Notes: generated from the letters alone by a model not told the origin. Positions 19,063 through 30,858 are shown, counted from the first letter of the stretch. The stretch is DNA of 64,000 bases from Hyphomicrobiales bacterium (GCA_002400845.2 NVRK02000007.1:1-64000); one strand, 5' to 3'. Numbers and translations: made by a program.

Positions 19063-21777
19063 TTGACCAATAAAATTAATATAGATAATTTAAGCGATGA
19101 CGAATTAGATAAATTAGCACCGTCTAAAGTTAAGTCGAAAACCAACAACGATGGCATCAACAGTAGTAAGACTGTTAAACATGGGACTAAGAGCATTCAA
19201 AACAATTCAAAAAATGATCCTGATTTGAATACCCCATTAATCGATCAGCCTTCAGATTCTAATGGCAAGATCATATTCTTTTTGCTTGCATTACTTTTAA
19301 TATCCCTTGCAGCGCAATTTGGATATCTAAGCCACAATCAACTATCTCAGCCCATCACACTTGCGATTATGGGTGCTTTAGCTGGTGTGGGTGTTTTTTG
19401 TCTTCTTGCATTTTTGTTTGGCTTTTTGAAATTAACCTCAAAAAAGAGATCTGATGATTTCTCAAACCATTTAGTAAATGGAATGGATTCTGGCGTTTTA
19501 GTGACAGATACAAACAACAAAATCATCTACGCCAATAGAGCATATGGTAATATAACAGGCAGTACATCTGACTTAGATACAGCAAGCATTGAAGCTGTTT
19601 TTTCTAAAAACAGTTCTGCATCAGAAGTTATCTATCGCATTTCTAATAAAGCTAAATCTGGTGAACCTGCTTCAGGAGAATTTAGATTACCCTCTGGTAT
19701 AATTTCTAGCTTCGAAGGTCCACGCTGGTTTCGAATTAGAGCGCGTAATATGAAAAGCTCAATAGACCAAAATGGCCTAACCGTTTGGCAGTTATCTGAC
19801 ATAACGCACGATCGCCATGAGCAAGAAGTAGCGTTTCAAGAATTACAACATGCCATACATTATTTAGACCACGCACCCGCCGGCTTCTTTTCTAGTGAAG
19901 CAGATGGCACAATTGTTTATCTAAACTCAACGCTTGCAGATTGGTTAGGCATTGATCTTGCTCTGTTTAAACCGGGCACCATTAAGTTAAGCGAATTTGT
20001 TTCTGATAACGGCATTCAATTAATCAATGCCGTTAAACCAACTGACAATAAGTCTAAAACTGCAATCATCGATGTTGACTTCATTCGGGGCGAAAGCGGC
20101 AGAATGCCTGTGCGCCTTTATCATAAAGTTTCTCCAGATACCGATGGCGCACCAGGCGCAACAAGAACACTTGTTATAAACCGCTTAGCAAAAGAAGAAA
20201 CTGACAGTGCATTGTTAGATGCAGAACTGCGCTTTACAAGGTTCTTTAACAATACACCGATTTCCATTGCTTCTATATCGCAAGATGGCAAAACAGTTCG
20301 TACCAATGCGCCTTTCATGCGTATGTTTAATGAACAATTGGGCAAAGCAGGCAATGCAGAAGGCATTAGTCTTAAAAATTTAGTGAAAGAAAGCGATCGC
20401 GAAAATGTTGAAAAAGCTTTAAGCGCAGTCATTTCTGGCAACAGCGAACAACACGAAGTAAATGTTGAAATGGCAGGCAGTGATACGCGCTATTTAAAAC
20501 TTTTCCTTAGCCCTGTAATTGATTCGGAAGAAGACACTGCTGAAGGCACAACCACCGAACGCATAGTTGTTTATGTTTTAGAAACGACCGAACAAAAAGC
20601 AATGGAGAAGCAATTTAATCAGGGTCAAAAAATGCAAGCTGTTGGACAACTTGCAGGCGGTATTGCGCATGATTTCAACAATGTATTAACTGCCATAATT
20701 GGCTTTTCAGATTTACTACTCTCTAATCACAGACCGTCGGATCCATCGTTCCAAGACATAATGAACATTAAGCAAAATGCCAATCGTGCCGCCAGTTTGG
20801 TGCGCCAACTATTAGCATTTTCAAGACGTCAAACTTTACGCCCACAAATTTTACAAATGGGTGAAGTAATGTCTGACCTTAGAATGCTACTCGACAGATT
20901 ATTAAGCGGCAAAGCAAATCTAAACATCATTCATGGTAGAGACTTGTGGCCTGTAAAAGCGGACATATCTCAACTTGAGCAAGTGATTGTTAATCTAACA
21001 GTTAATGCACGCGACGCTATGGAAAAGGGTGGTGACCTAACAATCAAAACTTCAAACCTTGCTAAAGAAGATGTTAAAGCTCAATTTGATTATAAAGAAA
21101 TGCCTGCAATTGATTACGTATTGCTTGAAGTGGAAGACCAAGGCACAGGCATGTCACCAGAAGTAATTGCAAAAATATTCGAGCCATTTTTCTCAACCAA
21201 AGATGTTGGCAAGGGAACTGGCCTTGGCCTTTCTACTGTTTATGGCATTATAAAACAAAGTGGTGGATTTATTTATCCAGATTCCGAAGTTGGAGTTGGA
21301 ACAACATTTAGAGTTTTCTTGCCGCGCCATGAAATAACGGATGAAGAAAAATTAGAGCTTTCAACAATTGTCATCAAAAAAGAAAACGCTAAAGACCTAA
21401 CAGGAAGCGCAACAATTCTACTTGTGGAAGATGAGGATGCTGTTAGGGCCTTTGGTGAACGCGCATTAACCTCGCGTGGCTATGAAGTGCATGAAGCAGC
21501 AAGCGGAGTTGAAGCGCTTGAAGTGTTAGAAGAGTTAGGCGATAAAATTGATCTAATCGTATCTGATGTTGTTATGCCCGAGATGGATGGGCCATCTCTT
21601 TTGCGCGAAGTTAGAAAAAGCCATCCAGATCTTAAATTTATATTTGTTTCTGGATACGCAGAAGAAGCATTTGCTAAAAACCTTCCAGAAGAAGAACGCG
21701 AACGCTTTGGCTTCTTAGCAAAACCGTTCTCACTAAAACAATTGGCAACAACTGTTAAAGAGATGCTGGAAGAATAG
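19063..21777 (+). CDS. cckA: Hybrid cell-cycle histidine kinase CckA
   Basis: Two TM, PAS regions, QKMQAVGQLAGGIAHDFNNVLTAIIGFSDLLL HisKA, HATPase, C-terminal REC (VSDVVMPEMDGPSLL). TTG start. Confidence 0.93.
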   Translation: MTNKINIDNLSDDELDKLAPSKVKSKTNNDGINSSKTVKHGTKSIQNNSKNDPDLNTPLIDQPSDSNGKIIFFLLALLLISLAAQFGYLSHNQLSQPITLAIMGALAGVGVFCLLAFLFGFLKLTSKKRSDDFSNHLVNGMDSGVLVTDTNNKIIYANRAYGNITGSTSDLDTASIEAVFSKNSSASEVIYRISNKAKSGEPASGEFRLPSGIISSFEGPRWFRIRARNMKSSIDQNGLTVWQLSDITHDRHEQEVAFQELQHAIHYLDHAPAGFFSSEADGTIVYLNSTLADWLGIDLALFKPGTIKLSEFVSDNGIQLINAVKPTDNKSKTAIIDVDFIRGESGRMPVRLYHKVSPDTDGAPGATRTLVINRLAKEETDSALLDAELRFTRFFNNTPISIASISQDGKTVRTNAPFMRMFNEQLGKAGNAEGISLKNLVKESDRENVEKALSAVISGNSEQHEVNVEMAGSDTRYLKLFLSPVIDSEEDTAEGTTTERIVVYVLETTEQKAMEKQFNQGQKMQAVGQLAGGIAHDFNNVLTAIIGFSDLLLSNHRPSDPSFQDIMNIKQNANRAASLVRQLLAFSRRQTLRPQILQMGEVMSDLRMLLDRLLSGKANLNIIHGRDLWPVKADISQLEQVIVNLTVNARDAMEKGGDLTIKTSNLAKEDVKAQFDYKEMPAIDYVLLEVEDQGTGMSPEVIAKIFEPFFSTKDVGKGTGLGLSTVYGIIKQSGGFIYPDSEVGVGTTFRVFLPRHEITDEEKLELSTIVIKKENAKDLTGSATILLVEDEDAVRAFGERALTSRGYEVHEAASGVEALEVLEELGDKIDLIVSDVVMPEMDGPSLLREVRKSHPDLKFIFVSGYAEEAFAKNLPEEERERFGFLAKPFSLKQLATTVKEMLEE

Positions 21778-21851
21778 GGAGCTTGCCCCGCCAATCAATT
21801 TTTCATTGGCAGTTCAATATATGCTCAAAATCTAAAGTTCGGGGTTTAAGT

Positions 21852-22712
21852 TTGAAAGTTTTTAAAACAAAAAAAGAAGTCCTAAAATACAGCAGAAAAT
21901 CCGCGGCAAAGGGTAAGTCAATCGGGCTTGTACCAACCATGGGGTTTTTGCATGATGGTCATATATCATTAGTCAAAATGGCAAAGAAGAAGTCCGACAG
22001 GGTCATTGTTTCAATTTTTGTAAACCCTACGCAATTTGGTGATCCAAGCGATTTAGAAAAGTATCCACGCAATATGGAAGCTGATTTAGCCATGTTAAAA
22101 GCGGCTAAAGTAAATGCTGTTTTTGCGCCTGAAATTGATGAAGTATACGACAAAGAAGCACAAACAATTGTTGAGACGACAAAACTGTCGCGCATAATGA
22201 TGGGTAAAATCAGACCCGGTCACTTTCGCGGTGTTTCAACGATTGTCACTAAACTGTTCAATATATGCCAGCCAGACCTCGCATTTTTTGGTGAAAAAGA
22301 TTACCAACAATTGCAGGTAATTAAACGCATGGTCAAAGATTTAGACATGCCGATTAAAATTGTTGGTGTGCCAACGATGCGCGAAAAAGACGGACTTGCA
22401 ATGTCTTCACGCAATGTACGCTTAACAAAAGCCAATCGAAAGGCCGCTACTGTTTTAAGTAGGTCTCTTTTTGAAGTAGAAAAAATTTGCGCGAACCAAA
22501 ATATGACAACCACAAAATTAGATAAAATTATAAGACAAATTATTTCTAAGGAACCAAAAGCTGAAATTAAAGGCGTAGATATTAAAGACGCTGAAAGCCT
22601 TGGGACAGTTAAAGGCATAGTGAAACAGCCCGTTGTTGCGATGCTTGCAGTGCAATTTGGTGACATCATGCTAATTGACCAAAGGGTTTTCACGCCCAAA
22701 ATTGCTCTATAA
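21852..22712 (+). CDS. panC: Pantoate--beta-alanine ligase
   Basis: GLVPTMGFLHDGHISLV, VSIFVNPTQFG, GEKDYQQLQVIKRMV. TTG start at 21852 preferred. Confidence 0.95.
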   Translation: MKVFKTKKEVLKYSRKSAAKGKSIGLVPTMGFLHDGHISLVKMAKKKSDRVIVSIFVNPTQFGDPSDLEKYPRNMEADLAMLKAAKVNAVFAPEIDEVYDKEAQTIVETTKLSRIMMGKIRPGHFRGVSTIVTKLFNICQPDLAFFGEKDYQQLQVIKRMVKDLDMPIKIVGVPTMREKDGLAMSSRNVRLTKANRKAATVLSRSLFEVEKICANQNMTTTKLDKIIRQIISKEPKAEIKGVDIKDAESLGTVKGIVKQPVVAMLAVQFGDIMLIDQRVFTPKIAL

Positions 22713-22787
22713 TTTATATTCACCTTATACAAAGCGCATGCTAAAACTATTATTCAATTACAAAGTTATTTTAGAGAGTTGTTCTTC

Positions 22788-23597
22788 ATGAGTGTTCAAA
22801 AACCAATTCGCCGAATTACTGTTCCGCAAATCAGAAATAAAAAAAATAGTGAACCAATTGTTTCGCTAACGTCTTATCACTCTCATACCGCCGCTATTGT
22901 CGATCAATATGCCGATTTTATTTTGGTTGGAGATTCACTTGGCATGGTAATGCATGGCATGGACTCTACGGTTGGCGTACCACTTGAATTAATGATTATG
23001 CATGGCAAAGCGGTTGTTAGAGGCACAAAGCGTTCTTTGATCGTGGTTGATATGCCTTTTGGAAGTTACGAAGAATCTCCAGCGGTAGCCTTTAGAAATG
23101 CCGCACAGATAATGAAAGAAACCCAATGCGGCGCCGTTAAGTTAGAAGGTGGTGTACGCATGGCTGAAACCATTCAGTTTTTAGTAGAACGCGGAATACC
23201 GGTAATGGCGCATATTGGTCTTACACCGCAATCTAGCCATGTAATGGGAGGCTTTAAGACGCAGGGCCGTGACAAGTCTACATGGAAAGCCCATGAGGAC
23301 GATGCAAAAGCTGTAGCCAAAGCAGGCGCCTTTGCTGTTGTGGTCGAGGGCGTGGTTGAACCACTAGCGGATAGAATTACAAAAAAGATAGACATTCCAA
23401 CCATCGGGATTGGCGCTTCGGCTACATGCGACGGCCAAATATTAGTATTGGAAGATATGCTGGGCTTAAACCCATCACCGCCAAAGTTTGTAAAAACCTA
23501 TGGCGACCTTGGTGCTCAGATTGAAAATTCGGTTAAAGCCTATGCTGAGGATGTGAAATCTAGAACATTCCCAACAAAAGACAATGTTTATAAATAA
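22788..23597 (+). CDS. panB: 3-methyl-2-oxobutanoate hydroxymethyltransferase
   Basis: [55 protein letters not shown]. Confidence 0.97.
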   Translation: MSVQKPIRRITVPQIRNKKNSEPIVSLTSYHSHTAAIVDQYADFILVGDSLGMVMHGMDSTVGVPLELMIMHGKAVVRGTKRSLIVVDMPFGSYEESPAVAFRNAAQIMKETQCGAVKLEGGVRMAETIQFLVERGIPVMAHIGLTPQSSHVMGGFKTQGRDKSTWKAHEDDAKAVAKAGAFAVVVEGVVEPLADRITKKIDIPTIGIGASATCDGQILVLEDMLGLNPSPPKFVKTYGDLGAQIENSVKAYAEDVKSRTFPTKDNVYK

Positions 23598-23603
23598 TAA
23601 AAA

Positions 23604-23639
23604 AAAGCACTCCCTTACAACGTGGCAAAGGAGTGCTTT
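23604..23639 (-). terminator. Bidirectional-type terminator between panB and DUF1127 gene
   Basis: AAAGCACTCC...GGAGTGCTTT; minus strand continues into a T-run. Confidence 0.75.
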
Positions 23640-23699
23640 AGTCGCCAGCGATATGGGGACGTAATCGCTGACAAAAAGTATCAATTTATATTTGATTTA

Positions 23700-23846
23700 T
23701 TATTTTAAAGATTTGTTCTCTTGAACATATTTGTTACCAACGCGATGCAAACCAAGATCAATAAGCTGATGAGCAGACAATGAATTTAATTGTTTTGTCG
23801 TTTTACGCGTTACTTGCCAATCACGAATTGTTCTAAAAACATTCAT
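23700..23846 (-). CDS. DUF1127 domain-containing small protein (48 aa)
   Basis: Manual translation MNVFRTIRDWQVTRKTTKQLNSLSAHQLIDLGLHRVGNKYVQENKSLK; L..LS...L.DLGL.R motif. Below the ORF-track cutoff. Confidence 0.85.
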   Translation of the reverse strand: MNVFRTIRDWQVTRKTTKQLNSLSAHQLIDLGLHRVGNKYVQENKSLK

Positions 23847-24106
23847 TTACCTGCTCCTATGTTTGGCATACATGTCAAAATGAATACGCCTCTACAAAAT
23901 GTTATTGTTAACTTAGGTGCTTCCTTTGCAGATTTTGAAGATAAAACGAGTGCTAATTTTGCATTAGAGATATGCATTTTTTGCATAATAAATAGCCATA
24001 AACACGTAAAATGCCTAAAAGATGACCATGTAATAATAACTATATAAATTTTGAAACAAAACACTTTTAATTTAGCAATCATGAAACAGTAGTAAAAAGT
24101 GTTGCT

Positions 24107-25501
24107 TTAAGGTTTTGGCATTCTGTTCCAAGCATCCAGTGCAGCAATTTTATAAGCCTCTGCAAGGGTTGGATAATTGAATGTGTTTTCCACAAAATAC
24201 TCTAACGTGCCTTTTAAATTTAGCACAGCTTGACCAATATGAATCAGTTCAGTCGCGCCTTCACCCACAATATGACACCCCAATAGACGTCTCGTTTTAA
24301 GTGAAAACAACATTTTCAACATACCAGAACCAACACCCATAATATGTCCGCGCGAGGTTTCTCTAAATCTAGCTATGCCACATTCATAAGAAATACCGCG
24401 TTCTTTAATTTCTTCTTCGCTCATGCCTATGGTCGACATTTCTGGTACTGAATAAATTCCATACGGAAAATATTTAGGCGGCTTATAAGCTGTTTCATTA
24501 AACGCATGACAAGCCGCAATTCGGCCTTGCTCCATCGACGTCGATGCAAGGCTTGGGAAACCAATTATATCACCTGCGGCATAAATATTTGGGACGTTCG
24601 TTCTAAACGTATTTGGATCAACGCTTATACGTCCTCGATGATCGCATTCAATACCGCATTTATCTAAAGCAAGAGATGGCGTTGCACCCATGCGCCCAGC
24701 CGCAAATAAAACCATATCAGATTTCATATTGCGACCATCTTCCATTTTAACCAGGCAGTTTTTATTTTCATCGACTGTAATGCTTTCCACCTTTTTACCA
24801 AAACGCAATTGCATACCGCGATCACGAAGCTGATGTTTAAAATCATCAATCAGTTCGTTATCGATGAAATCAAGCATGGTGTCACGCGGTTCAACGATGG
24901 TTACATGCACATCAAGCGTATTAAAAATAGTAGCGTATTCAACGCCAATAACACCAGCACCAACCACAATAATTGATTTTGGCAAATGCTTTAATTCCAA
25001 TATCTCATCGCTGTCAACAACCGATATCCCATCAAATGGAATGTTTTCAGGCCTAAAGGGTACTGTTCCAACAGCAATCAAATAATGGTCCGCCGTGAAG
25101 GTATGAACTTCACCTTCTTCACCAGCAACTTCAATTGTATTCTTATCTAAAAAATGAGCTTCACCGCGCAGTGTCGTTACTTGGTTTCGAGCAAATTGAT
25201 GTTCTAATACTTCAATTTCATGGGTTAATGTCATTTGCAATCGGGCGCGTAGATCATCAGCCGTTAAGTCTTGCTTCACACGATAAGAACGACCATAAAA
25301 ACCACGCTCTCGCCAGCCAGACAGATTCAATGCAGTTTCACGTAGGGTTTTAGAGGGAATAGTTCCAGTATGCACAGAAACACCACCAACACGGCGACCA
25401 CGATCAATCACCAATACGTTTTTATTAGATTTAGCAGCTTGAATTGCAGCACGTCGACCAGCTGGCCCACTGCCAATAACAATAAAATCGTAATGTTCCA
25501 T
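24107..25501 (-). CDS. sthA: Si-specific NAD(P)(+) transhydrogenase
   Basis: YDFIVIGSGPAGRRAAIQAAK, GTIPSKTLRETALNLSG, Rossmann IIVVGAGVIGVEYATIF. Confidence 0.93.
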   Translation of the reverse strand: MEHYDFIVIGSGPAGRRAAIQAAKSNKNVLVIDRGRRVGGVSVHTGTIPSKTLRETALNLSGWRERGFYGRSYRVKQDLTADDLRARLQMTLTHEIEVLEHQFARNQVTTLRGEAHFLDKNTIEVAGEEGEVHTFTADHYLIAVGTVPFRPENIPFDGISVVDSDEILELKHLPKSIIVVGAGVIGVEYATIFNTLDVHVTIVEPRDTMLDFIDNELIDDFKHQLRDRGMQLRFGKKVESITVDENKNCLVKMEDGRNMKSDMVLFAAGRMGATPSLALDKCGIECDHRGRISVDPNTFRTNVPNIYAAGDIIGFPSLASTSMEQGRIAACHAFNETAYKPPKYFPYGIYSVPEMSTIGMSEEEIKERGISYECGIARFRETSRGHIMGVGSGMLKMLFSLKTRRLLGCHIVGEGATELIHIGQAVLNLKGTLEYFVENTFNYPTLAEAYKIAALDAWNRMPKP

Positions 25502-25678
25502 ATTTAAAACCCTCAATTAATTCCCAATAAATTGCTCCCAAAAGCAAACTGATTCCCTAACAAATCTATTTAAGTGTCGCCTTACCCAAACACGATTGCA
25601 AGCCTTAGTATGACAAGGTTTCACCAAATATTTTAAAAGATATTCTAAAATATAATTCAACAAATTGAATCAAAAAAA

Positions 25679-25708
25679 GGCCCGAATTGCAGTTTTGCAA
25701 ATCGGGCC
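25679..25708 (-). terminator. glnA intrinsic terminator
   Basis: GGCCCGATTTGC..GCAATTCGGGCC on minus strand followed by T7. Confidence 0.9.
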
Positions 25709-25736
25709 TTAATTATTAAAACTCTAATATAATTAA

Positions 25737-27146
25737 TTATACAGAGTAATACATATCAAACTCAACAGGGTGAGGCATTGTTTCGTAACGAATAACATCC
25801 TGCATTTTCAATTCGATGTAAGCATCGATTTGGTCTTTATCAAACACACCACCTTCAAGAAGGAATTTGTGATCTTTTTGCAATGATTCAAGCGCTTCAC
25901 GAAGAGAACTACACACAGTAGGAATTTTCTTAAGTTGCGCAGCAGGTAGCTCGTACAAATCTTTATCCATAGGCTGACCAGGATGAATTTTGTTTTTGAT
26001 ACCGTCGATACCAGCCATAAGCATAGCTGCAAAGCCCAAATATGGGTTTTGTGTTGGATCAGGAAAGCGAATTTCAACACGCTTAGACTTTGGTGAAGAA
26101 CCGTGTGGAATACGGCAAGAAGCTGAACGGTTACGAGCTGAGTAAGCTAGTAGAACAGGCGCTTCGTATCCAGGAACCAAACGCTTGTATGAGTTTGTTG
26201 ATGGATTTGTAAAAGCGTTGATAGCTTTAGCGTGCTTAATGATACCACCAATGTAGTACAGGCAGTTTTCAGAAAGACCAGCATATTCGTTACCAGCAAA
26301 AGTTGGTTTGCCATCTGCCCAAATAGACATGTGAACGTGCATACCAGTACCGTTATCACCAAACACTGGCTTCGGCATAAATGTAGCAGTTTTACCATAT
26401 GCGTGCGCAACTTGGTGAACAGCGTATTTATAGATCTGCATTTTGTCGGCGTTGCGTGTCATTGTGTCGAACATTATGCCCAACTCGTGCTGAGCAGATG
26501 CAACTTCATGGTGATGCTTTTCAACTTTAACGCCCATTTCTGTAAGAACAGAAAGCATTTCGCCACGATAATCTTGACCACTGTCTACTGGAGGAACTGG
26601 GAAGTAACCGCCTTTAGTACGTGGGCGGTGGCCCATATTGCCGCCTTCATATTCAGTATTACTGTTAGATGGAAGCTCTGAACAATCTAGTGAGAAACCA
26701 GTGTTGTATGGGTCTGTTGAAAAACGAACGTCATCAAACACGAAAAATTCAGCTTCTGGACCAACAAAAATTGTATCGCCAAGGCCTGTTGATTTCAAAT
26801 AAGCTTCAGCTTTTTTAGAAGTACCACGAGGGTCACGGCTGTAAGGCTCACCTGTTACTGGATCAAGAACATCACAGAAAACTGATAATGTCGCTTGAGC
26901 AAAGAAAGGATCAATGTGAACAGTATCTAGGTCAGGCATCAATGTCATGTCTGATTCATTGATAGCTTTCCAGCCGCCAATTGATGAACCGTCAAACATG
27001 ACGCCATCTTCAAACATCTCTTCGTCAACAATACCAACATCCATAGTTACATGGTGCATTTTGCCGGCTGGGTCAGAGAATCTAACATCTAAAAACTTAA
27101 TGTCTTCTTCTTTAATTCTCTTAATAATATCGGATGCGCTAGTCAT
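25737..27146 (-). CDS. glnA: Type I glutamate--ammonia ligase
   Basis: [40 protein letters not shown], 469 aa. Confidence 0.98.
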   Translation of the reverse strand: MTSASDIIKRIKEEDIKFLDVRFSDPAGKMHHVTMDVGIVDEEMFEDGVMFDGSSIGGWKAINESDMTLMPDLDTVHIDPFFAQATLSVFCDVLDPVTGEPYSRDPRGTSKKAEAYLKSTGLGDTIFVGPEAEFFVFDDVRFSTDPYNTGFSLDCSELPSNSNTEYEGGNMGHRPRTKGGYFPVPPVDSGQDYRGEMLSVLTEMGVKVEKHHHEVASAQHELGIMFDTMTRNADKMQIYKYAVHQVAHAYGKTATFMPKPVFGDNGTGMHVHMSIWADGKPTFAGNEYAGLSENCLYYIGGIIKHAKAINAFTNPSTNSYKRLVPGYEAPVLLAYSARNRSASCRIPHGSSPKSKRVEIRFPDPTQNPYLGFAAMLMAGIDGIKNKIHPGQPMDKDLYELPAAQLKKIPTVCSSLREALESLQKDHKFLLEGGVFDKDQIDAYIELKMQDVIRYETMPHPVEFDMYYSV

Positions 27147-27250
27147 GGTCTCCCTTTCTCGAAGCTCACCTTAATGTAAGGCTATTTACTTAGACTATTT
27201 AAATTATGGGTTAGGCAACCCGCCATATGCCCGTTCGAATTCTATTTTTA

Positions 27251-27592
<342 letters not shown>

Positions 27593-28162
27593 TCATTTCC
27601 ATATTTCAATTGAACAAAAATTATTGCTCCTAAGCAATACAGATCCATGTCCAAAATCCCATATATTAATCTGCATAACGAATTATGTATGCATGGTTTA
27701 TGCCACTTATTATTTTAGATTAATTAATCCGCAAAACCCATATTTTAATCACTGTTTCATGTGATTTTGCACAAAAAAGATCCCGCTTGGCAACATCTAG
27801 AACTAAATTTGATAAATTCAAAACCAATTAAAGATTAAATAAAGGGCAGTTGATTAAAATATAAGCGAACCGTATAATATTTTAGAGCGCACCGTTTTCT
27901 AGTAAAGCAAATAATACAGCTTAAAATGACACATAATTTAGCAAACTAAATGACACAAAAACAACAAACAAACATACGATAGAGAGCGCAACGAGTTAAT
28001 TTTAAGTGTTAAAATTATTAAACTTATCATTTACCATAAGCATCTGTTAACTTGACTCGGCTGTAATCCTTGATAGAGGTGCACTAACGAAGCGAAATTA
28101 CGCAATTATTGCAGATCAAATGACTTTATATTTAGATCGCAGACTTTAGAAAGATTTTCAAC

Positions 28163-29686
28163 TTGCCATTTACAGCACTCGGCCTCAGAAAGCCGATCAC
28201 AGACGCATTGGAAGAATTAGGCTATGAAACGCCATCGCCAATTCAAACAAAAGCTATACCAGCCATTATGGAAAAGCGCGATGTAATTGGGCTTGCGCAA
28301 ACAGGCACAGGTAAAACAGCAGCCTTTACACTTCCGCTACTAGATCGCCTATCTGGCGACAGCAGAACAAGAACCAAAGGCGAGGCGAGGGTACTTATAC
28401 TATCTCCTACAAGAGAGCTTGCGGCTCAAATCCATAAAGCCGTGAAAGAATACAGTAAAAACCTAGCCATACGCTCAACCTGCGTCATGGGTGGCGTTTC
28501 AATTAAACCACAAATTAGAGCACTCAATGCAGGCGTTGATGTTCTTGTTGCAACACCTGGTCGCTTAGAAGATTTGGCGAAACAAGGCGCCATCGATTAC
28601 AAAACAGTTGAGACAATCGTTTTAGACGAAGCTGACCAAATGCTTGATATTGGCTTTATGCCAGCAATTCGCCGCATAATGGGCGCTTGTAAAAACATCG
28701 AACAACGTTTGTTATTTTCAGCCACAATGCCGAAAGAGATTAAACAACTCACAAAGCAATATCTTAAAAATCCAGTTGAAGTATCTGTTGCGCCCGTTTC
28801 AAAAACAGCAGACAAAATTGAACAAAGCGTCATGCGTGTAAATGCAGGCGTAAAAATCTCAGCAGTCATTCATATTTTAAAATCGCACGAAAACAAACGC
28901 GTCATCATGTTCTGCCGCACAAAACGTGGCGCAGATAAAGTTGTTAAACGCTTAAAACATGAAAAGCTTGATGCCGCTGCCATTCACGGTAACAAATCAC
29001 AAAACCAACGTGTAAAAGCGCTTGAAGCCTTCCGCAATGGATCAGTCCCTATCTTAATTGCAACAGACATTGCTGCACGTGGCATTGATGTGCCGGGCAT
29101 AGAATTGGTTATCAATTATGATTTACCACAAGTACCAGAAGCATATGTGCACCGTATTGGACGAACAGCCAGAGCAGGGGCATCAGGTATTGCTGTCACA
29201 ATTTGCGCACCAGAGGAAGAAGATATCCTTCGCCGTATTGAGCGCTTGATTAAAATCCAAATTCCTACAATGGAAGCCCCAGCAGATTTACCGATGCCAG
29301 CCCCACTACCGCGCGGCATTAAAATGGCTGGTAACAACAGAGGCAAACCTCAACGCTCTGGACGCAGACCTCCACGTCAAAATTCGACCGTTAAAAAAGG
29401 AGCACCAAAAAAAGGCAAAGCTCCAAGTATTTTAGAAAAAGCCATGTCTGCCGTTGATAGAGCTGAAAAAGAGGGCAGTTTTGCCAATGAAGGCAACTTC
29501 AGTGAGCCTCAAAAGCCTAAAGCCAGGAATCGCGGCAATAACAATTCTGGAAATAAAAAAGGTGGGCAAGGGCGCAGAAGTGGCCCTAATGCAGAAGGCG
29601 GCGGACCAAATAGCAGTAACAAACGTTCTAATTCACGACCAGGAAATAGAAACAATCAAAGTAAGCGCTCTAACAACAATTTTTAA
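28163..29686 (+). CDS. DEAD/DEAH-box RNA helicase with Asn/Arg/Lys-rich tail
   Basis: AQTGTGKTAAFTLP, VLDEADQML, SATMP, RIGRTARAG; low-complexity basic C-term. TTG start. Confidence 0.95.
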   Translation: MPFTALGLRKPITDALEELGYETPSPIQTKAIPAIMEKRDVIGLAQTGTGKTAAFTLPLLDRLSGDSRTRTKGEARVLILSPTRELAAQIHKAVKEYSKNLAIRSTCVMGGVSIKPQIRALNAGVDVLVATPGRLEDLAKQGAIDYKTVETIVLDEADQMLDIGFMPAIRRIMGACKNIEQRLLFSATMPKEIKQLTKQYLKNPVEVSVAPVSKTADKIEQSVMRVNAGVKISAVIHILKSHENKRVIMFCRTKRGADKVVKRLKHEKLDAAAIHGNKSQNQRVKALEAFRNGSVPILIATDIAARGIDVPGIELVINYDLPQVPEAYVHRIGRTARAGASGIAVTICAPEEEDILRRIERLIKIQIPTMEAPADLPMPAPLPRGIKMAGNNRGKPQRSGRRPPRQNSTVKKGAPKKGKAPSILEKAMSAVDRAEKEGSFANEGNFSEPQKPKARNRGNNNSGNKKGGQGRRSGPNAEGGGPNSSNKRSNSRPGNRNNQSKRSNNNF

Positions 29687-29909
29687 GGTGCGTTAATAAG
29701 CTAAATTCTGCACGTTTATCGCTAGTTTTGCAGCTAATAAAAAGAAAATGATAAAAAGATAAAAAAAATGTCATTTCCCCCTTTGCACTTTGTAAAACTG
29801 TTGTTATAGACCGCGCAGAATTACTGCTTTTGATTTGAAATTCTCTTTTAAATCAAAAGCGCCATTACCAACCTGAAGGCAAAAGCAATCAGGTACATGG
29901 CACATATCA

Positions 29910-29994
<85 letters not shown>

Positions 29995-29998
29995 AAAA

Positions 29999-30180
29999 CA
30001 AATTGCGTAGCAATATGTTAATTCCTCCACACAGATATTTAATTGAGCGGCAGGCCTTTTTTTGGCACAAAAAATGTTGAGAGCGACTTAAGCCAAATTG
30101 CGTAGCATTTTGTAGCTCTGTTCCCACAAACACCAAATTATCTGCGGCAGGTGATTTTTGTAAAAAACACCGAGAGCACC
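29999..30180. repeat. Degenerate tandem duplication (about 95-bp unit) downstream of tRNA-Leu
   Basis: CAAATTGCGTAGCA exact at 29999-30012 and 30094-30107; GCGGCAGG at 30047-30054 and 30144-30151; further shared ...CACA..., T-run and GAGAGC blocks at the same offset. Confidence 0.6.
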
Positions 30181-30213
30181 ATTTCTTCTCTTACGACAAT
30201 TTAGTTTCACTCA

Positions 30214-30241
30214 GTGCCTCTTTATCGACAAAAAGAGGCAC
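30214..30241. other. Perfect 10-bp inverted repeat (GTGCCTCTTT-N8-AAAGAGGCAC)
   Basis: Direct reading; no T-run follows on either strand. Confidence 0.7.
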
Positions 30242-30477
30242 GAGCAGAGCTCGGCAACCTCTTCGATAGCTAAGAAAATTTGATGGTGAAGCCTTCTAAT
30301 TATGATGATGCAAGCAACACAATTTTGAGGGTAGTTTGTCCACAAATTCCAACAACACAACTATTGGTATTATATAACTGTGGATTACACGTGCATTGCA
30401 ATGTCATCACTCGACAACAGTCGAACTAATCCTGTAGATACGGCTAAAATTACAACCATATAATGAACGGGCTCCCA

Positions 30478-30858
30478 ATGTTTAAAAAAATAACCAGCAC
30501 AACAGCATCACTATTAATTGCTATGGCTTTAATATCAAGCTGCGCAACAAAACCAGATGATATCGAAGCAGCCTATGTTTCCCCGCTGGGATACGAAGGA
30601 TATACTTGCGATCAATTAAGCCAGGAAGCGGCCCGTGTTTCTCAAAATGCGGCTCGTGCTGTTGGCGTACAAGACAAAAAAGCCAAGAAAGATGCTGCAA
30701 CAGTAGGCATCGGCATTATCCTATTTTGGCCTGCGCTTTTCTTTGTAAAAGGTAGCGGAGCTACAGAAGCTGAAGTTGCACGCCTTAAGGGTGAAATGGA
30801 TACTATCAAAAAGGTATCCATTCAAAAGCAGTGTGGCTTTGAATTCCAACAGTCCTAA
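30478..30858 (+). CDS. Putative lipoprotein
   Basis: MFKKITSTTASLLIAMALISSCATKPDD signal with lipobox LISSC; following hydrophobic GIGIILFWPALFFV. Confidence 0.7.
   Translation: MFKKITSTTASLLIAMALISSCATKPDDIEAAYVSPLGYEGYTCDQLSQEAARVSQNAARAVGVQDKKAKKDAATVGIGIILFWPALFFVKGSGATEAEVARLKGEMDTIKKVSIQKQCGFEFQQS

Noticed and set aside
30214-30241. Perfect hairpin read as an intrinsic terminator
   Set aside because: No T-run on either side, so kept as an unexplained structure rather than a terminator.
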